Origin: Lolium rigidum
Lineage: Eukaryota; Streptophyta; Magnoliopsida; Poales; Poaceae
DNA length: 64,000 nucleotides
Direction of reading: 5' to 3'
Assembly (NCBI RefSeq): GCF_022539505.1
Contig: NC_061510.1
Span: forward strand, 271,011,687-271,075,686
Made by a program: the position numbers and the translations under genes. Numbering within the stretch: the stretch's first letter is position 1; the number at the start of each line of letters is the position of its first letter. Shown piece by piece: positions 59,701-64,000 of this stretch. Below the pieces are notes generated by a model that saw only the letters and a list, made by a program, of their open reading frames with translations, made no database searches and was not told the DNA's origin.

Positions 59701-60210
59701 GGGCCTGGGCGAGTTGGCCGGGGGAGTGGGCCGCGGGTGGTTGGGTCGCGCGAGCTGGGCCGGTCGGTCTGGCTGCGCTATTCTTTTTCTTTTCTTTTTC
59801 AGAACTCGAAAATACATTTTTGGAGGAAAAAAAATTAATCGGAAGAAAGGAAAAAAAAAGTACCCTTGGATTCGTCATGAAACATACTTTAATATGAATC
59901 AAAATTTAGGACAAAAATATAAACTTTATAAAAGCAAAATTTGACCTACATCTCTATGTGGCTATTAGTGCCTTTTTAGGGTTGAAATGTTTTCACAAAA
60001 TAATGATTTTATAATTTTCAAAACCTCCGAGCAAAATAGGGTATTGTTGGCAAATCTTTTGAAAACCAAGGTTTATGAAAATACTATTTTGTTGGAAATA
60101 TATTTTCAATAAACACAAAAGTTTTAATTCCTTGCGAAATTTCAACTATGACAAACAAACAAACACTCGCTTTATTTTATTTTCACATTCCAAATTTTTG
60201 GGATGTGACA
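56771..60210 (-). repeat. 3' LTR of the long-LTR element
   Basis: 3440 bp, ending GGGATGTGACA at 60210 on the plus strand. The minus-strand promoter shows TATAAATA at 59542-59549 in a GC-rich setting (59400-59770). The open frames on both strands at 59445-59944 lie in this promoter block and are not supported as genes. Confidence 0.85.
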
Positions 60211-61366
60211 GACTACCACCCTTAAAAGAAATCTCGTCCCCGAGATTTGAAGAGGCTAGAAAGGAAATAGGTTTGGCATATGTCGAGGTGGGCTACCACC
60301 CTTAAAAGAAACTTTTGTAGGTAGTCTTAGGTCTTGGGTTTAGGTTAAGCTCAGCTTGGGTATGACTTGGCAGATCCGAGGATATTGGCTTGGCACCAGG
60401 TCATCTTTTGAAAGCATCTATGACTTCTGAGTTAAAAACCAATAGGTGGTTTTTTTATTCACATATAGTGAACAAGATATCTCTTCACGGTGACTTGAGT
60501 AGGTTTTTCCTCATGGTTGGGTTTCTAATCCATATGTGTTGGCTGTTGAACTACTTTGACACTGAGGGGTCACTCTTTGGGTCAAACAGAAGACCAAGGT
60601 GGGGGTACTTCATGGCATTCCCCATCTTTTGTTTGTTGGTGTCTTCGACGGTCTTCCACTATTTTTCGTCTAGTGGCTAGATCTTCAAACTAATCGTAGT
60701 CCTACGCTTGGCAGCACTTGCCTACTATAAGAGTATAATATTTTTCCACCCTAAGGTTTAGGCTTATTCGCCGACATCTCTTTTGTAGGTATATCTCTCT
60801 AGATTCGCAAAGTCAACATTACGAAAGCGAATAATAAGAGTAGTAGGAATAGTGATCAATCCATCCTGCACCCAGATTATTACTCCGCATTTGATTTATT
60901 GAATCTCGTATTCTAACACTTGGTCAACCTCACCAGTTTGATAAAAACTTTAATGGAAAATTGAATCAATGTTTCAATCCCCATTATTGAATTGTTTTGA
61001 AAACACCTCTATCGATCCTTAACTAGGGTTTTGCGTATCTCACACTCCTTCCTTCTTCATCTTGATAAGGAACATCAAGGTTGGTTTTGCTTAGGTTTTC
61101 TTCATGACGATTTGTCGAGAAGACACTTGCTAGGTTGGGGTATAGATGAGAATGGATAGAAAGGTTCTAAAGAAAATTTCCTACCCAAACACCACATATC
61201 ACAGAATTCGGAAAACAACAATCATCTAAAAAGCATCAAGAAACATGGTTCAAACAGAAACAAAATAGTATGGTCATACCACAAGTCGGTATGATCATAA
61301 TAGTATCATAATGCCATCATTACATAGTCTTTAAATGGAGGTCGAACTAAGGCTTCTTGGTTCACT
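60211..61366 (-). other. 3' non-coding internal region with duplicated polypurine-tract segment
   Basis: CTACCACCCTTAAAAGAAA at 60213 (purine-rich on the minus strand) directly abuts the 3' LTR and recurs at 60293, about 80 bp inside. The rest up to the ORF is AT-rich without protein similarity. Confidence 0.65.
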
Positions 61367-61888
61367 TCAGGTAGATCCACTATTCTGCAACATTTGTTTC
61401 CTCAGGGTTGCAATCTGACCGTCCTTGGCTTTATTGAGCTCCTCATAGACACAAAGTTTAAGGGATATGTCTACCATGTCGCTTCGGAGCTGACTTATGG
61501 TAGTATTCAGATTAGCAGTCTCCTCCTTTTCTTCCTTGAGGTCCTTCTGGGTGTTGTGCAGCCTATACTTGAGTCTTTCTCCAAGTTCATGGATAGCTGC
61601 CCAGGCAACACATCTTGCAGAATCGAAGAAGGACGTGTGGAGTTCAGCATTGGTGAACATCCAATGTTCCATCTTCTTATGGTCGTCTTCTTCGTCCTTG
61701 TATAGGTGAAGTTGTACCCACCAATACTCTTGCCCATTTTCCATGAAAGGAAATCCCTTGTACACTGCTTCTCCTTTGAGTCCCATGCTCTCCATGATAT
61801 TCTTTAATGCCTTTGGAAATTCAGTGTCACATTTCAGGGTCATGGTCATCACCGGTCCTTTCTTGAGGGATTCAATGAGGCTGGTCAT
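61367..61888 (-). CDS. Coiled-coil protein of the non-autonomous element
   Basis: A 173-codon intact ORF lies in element sense, starting 166 bases after the primer-binding site. It begins MTSLIESLKKGPVMTMTLKC, has a central globular-looking part (MENGQEYWWVQLHLYKDEED), and ends in a predicted coiled coil (RLHNTQKDLKEEKEETANLN through RSDMVDISLKLC). No gag zinc knuckle, protease or RT is present. Proteins of this kind occur in non-autonomous grass retroelements, but I cannot name a domain. An intact frame in a young element makes expression plausible. Confidence 0.6.
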   Translation of the reverse strand: MTSLIESLKKGPVMTMTLKCDTEFPKALKNIMESMGLKGEAVYKGFPFMENGQEYWWVQLHLYKDEEDDHKKMEHWMFTNAELHTSFFDSARCVAWAAIHELGERLKYRLHNTQKDLKEEKEETANLNTTISQLRSDMVDISLKLCVYEELNKAKDGQIATLRKQMLQNSGST

Positions 61889-62053
61889 CTAAGAAAAGAA
61901 GGGAAATGTTTTAGAATGATTGGGGATTAGAATATGAGACAAATTTGAAGAGGAAACATTTGGTTAATGAAGACAAGATAATTGGATTTGTGTTCCTAGG
62001 GTCTTCCTATTTCTAATCCAAACCTAGGGTCACGAACCTACGGTCAACACAAT

Positions 62054-62065
62054 GCTCTGATACCA
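62054..62065 (-). other. Primer-binding site (tRNA-Met) of the long-LTR element
   Basis: The minus strand reads TGGTATCAGAGC, an exact match to the standard plant initiator-tRNA-Met primer site, two bases from the 5' LTR. Confidence 0.9.
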
Positions 62066-62067
62066 TT

Positions 62068-64000
62068 TGTAGCGACCTCACCTTTTAAGGTGCCGATCTC
62101 TGTGCGTATCTGTGCTAGTCCCTGGATCAATCGCTAGCACACACAGTACAAGATGTAATACCAAGAAACAAAGGTCTTTATTACATTGTATGATCCAGAA
62201 TTTACATAAAGGATTACAAATTGCATAGCGCAAGGCTAGCATATCATCAGAGTTTCACAACGAGTAAACATATACATCATGGAGTCCTTCGTCTTCATGT
62301 GCCACAGGCGAGCATGTTGAGGATAGACTCGTAACCCTAACCATCGTAACTCACTCGTCTTTCAAAACATCTGCAACATGAAAAGTTACGACCACGAATG
62401 GTCAATACTTTGAATGTATTGGCAAGATGACACTATAGTGGACTCGAATGGCAACCTAACACTTAAGTGTATATTTGGCTGGTAGAGCTCAGGCATATTT
62501 GCATAAAGCCAGTTTTCTCCTATCATTTGTCAAATCATTTTCTTTCATACTAATTAAGCGGTACCATTGATAGAAATCAATGAACCTGGAAACCACCGGT
62601 AAATCCCCGGTGAATCCTCCTACCCATGATCAACTTGGTTTGGGCGAACTACCCCGTAGACTCAGACCATAGACATGGCACGGGACCTACTAGCCGATAG
62701 TCACTTACACCAATTGTCATTTCCCTGTTCACCCATCAAGTTTTATTTAAGAAGTTGGGATGAGGAGACTTTCGAACATGTGCCTTGTCAGTTCGCTCAA
62801 AATGTCCGTAACCGGGGACACGGCTAAGTACTTAGATTTAACACTCTGCGAGAGGTTGTACAAATTTACCCACATGACCTAGTCTCCGCTCTTCTTCCAT
62901 GATGCACATTTTGCTCAAATGGACGAGATGTTGACTAGGACGAGACTTTTCCGAAGTGATCACCCGGACCTTTCTCTACGGACCCGCTCCAACCTACATT
63001 CCCCTACATCATCATGTCACGTAGGGCCCAGGTTCACACAACATACTCCGTCAAGCCGAGCCCATATAGCATGTGGCCGTACGGTAAGCTAATGAGCAAG
63101 GTTGTCTAATATCTCTTTGTTCCTGGGTGGCCGTCCACAAGTGCGATACACACGACCGCCATAGATATGACTCCGGTGTAACCACTCAACATAATCCAAT
63201 CCAAGCCACATTCCACCCGGGTAGTTCATTGAATTTAGTTGTTTTTCCATAACCACTACTAAAACATTTCATAGCATAGCTAAGCATCAACTAAATTCAA
63301 TGGCGACAAAATATAGTCGGTGGAAGTAGCTATCTACTGGGATTACAAAAGCAAAGCATATACCTAGACTTACAACAAAATCTCTACGGTGCATAAATAA
63401 AACTGGGACATTTGTGAGGGTGTGTCACTTGCCTCTTTGTAGTCGAAGAGTGTTCTCTTTTCTTTCAACAAAACACGTCGCTCTTCAAACGAACTATAAA
63501 ATAAAATATAGCACACCATAAACACATAATTCATAACAACATAATACAATCAAGAAAAACAATTTGGAAAACGCTCTATGGTACTAAGGTGTGGCATGAG
63601 GTTTGGTTTGCAAGGTATGGTTTGATAGATTGGAAGGGTCATGTACTTTGAAATAAAAAGATTATCCAAGTCAAATGCTTAGGAGGAAAAGATTGACAAG
63701 GGCATATGATCAAGGATTGTTGGCTACACCAGAACGAACAATTGGAAGCATTGATATGCTATACTAATATGTGGAATGACCCATGTGAATAGAATCACAC
63801 AAGTATCAAATGCAATTTGACATAGTGTGACAACACATATCAAAGTAGCACAAGATCTCACATAGTATTGAGTATGAACTAATGAGATATTGAATTACTC
63901 AAATAACTCATTTGAAATTTGAATAGTTCAAACTAAGTGGAAGCGTTGAATGGCATGAGGTAGGATAGGCGTGGATGATATTGGGATTTGGTTCACGGAG
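62068..64000 (-). repeat. 5' LTR of the long-LTR element (partial, runs off the window)
   Basis: It matches 56771-58704 almost base for base, including the TGATCAACTTGGTTTGGGCG segment. About 1.5 kb of this LTR, including its promoter, and the right target duplication lie outside the window. Confidence 0.9.

Larger units (their letters stand above)
56771..64000 (-). mobile_element. Young non-autonomous Gypsy-like element with LTRs of about 3.4 kb (right end outside)
   Basis: Direct LTRs start TGTAGCGACCTCACC at 56771 and 62068. On the minus strand the LTR begins TGTCACATCCCAAAAATTTG. The primer site TGGTATCAGAGC (minus, 62054-62065) places the 5' LTR on the right. The internal region is only 1857 bp and holds one ORF (61367-61888) without gag or pol. 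Long LTRs, the TGTCACATCCC start, a tRNA-Met primer site and CGGGGACGAGATTTCTTTTA next to the purine tract recall Tekay/Del-type Gypsy elements; this is an inference. Over the visible 1.93 kb I noted roughly 15 LTR differences, so the insertion is recent. The left flank CTTTT (56766-56770) is the expected target duplication. Confidence 0.85.

Noticed and set aside
59429..59944. ORFs of 120-157 codons on both strands
   Set aside because: They lie in the GC-rich promoter region of an LTR, next to its TATA box, and match no protein.

Overview
This is plant nuclear DNA, almost certainly from a large-genome grass of the Triticeae/Pooideae type. The evidence is nested LTR retrotransposons, including a Copia element with BARE/Angela/WIS-like ends, an Athila-like Gypsy element with a TGGCGCC-type primer site, a Tat-like Gypsy element with an antisense extra gene, PIF/Harbinger and Stowaway-type DNA transposons, and a B3-domain gene of a grass-expanded type. 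There is no operon-like organisation. A run of 100 N (4971-5070) is an assembly gap.

Layout. 51-11385: a Tat-like Gypsy element on the minus strand (leader ORF, gag-protease, no reverse transcriptase or integrase) that carries an intron-containing gene on the opposite strand; that gene is split by a long inserted LTR (2504 to the gap). 11454-24694: a BARE/Angela-like Copia element on the minus strand with gag, protease, integrase, RT and RNase H in broken frames. Its left LTR is interrupted by a complete non-autonomous element (12886-17435, LTRs 408 bp each, 5-bp target duplication ATGGG). 24695-26880: retroelement debris, including a tandem repeat of about 167 bp and a LINE-like tail.

27590-37330 is the gene-bearing island. 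A three-domain B3 protein gene (six coding exons, 28380-32340) is the only locus that looks intact. A dead receptor-like kinase and a damaged first exon resembling PII-2-type leucine-rich-repeat proteins follow. 37942-42246 is a PIF/Harbinger element (TTA target duplication) with a damaged ORF1 and an apparent nested DNA transposon. 42250-51165 holds Helitron helicase remains, Stowaway and Tourist-like MITEs and unassigned GC-rich sequence. 51166-54434 holds an F-box/FBD pseudogene, whose F-box is duplicated out of frame, and a DUF295 fragment. 54594-56770 is the start of an Athila-like element, cut inside gag by a young element with LTRs of about 3.4 kb (56771 to beyond the window end).

The most interesting relationship is between the Tat-like element and the 4.5-kb non-autonomous element: their LTR termini, primer sites and 3'-region repeats match, which suggests that machinery related to the first mobilises the second. 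I found no clearly novel defence, toxin or viral system. ORFs that cross the N gap or overlap on both strands in GC-rich tracts were not treated as genes. All identifications are by eye from sequence and remembered family features; no database search was run.
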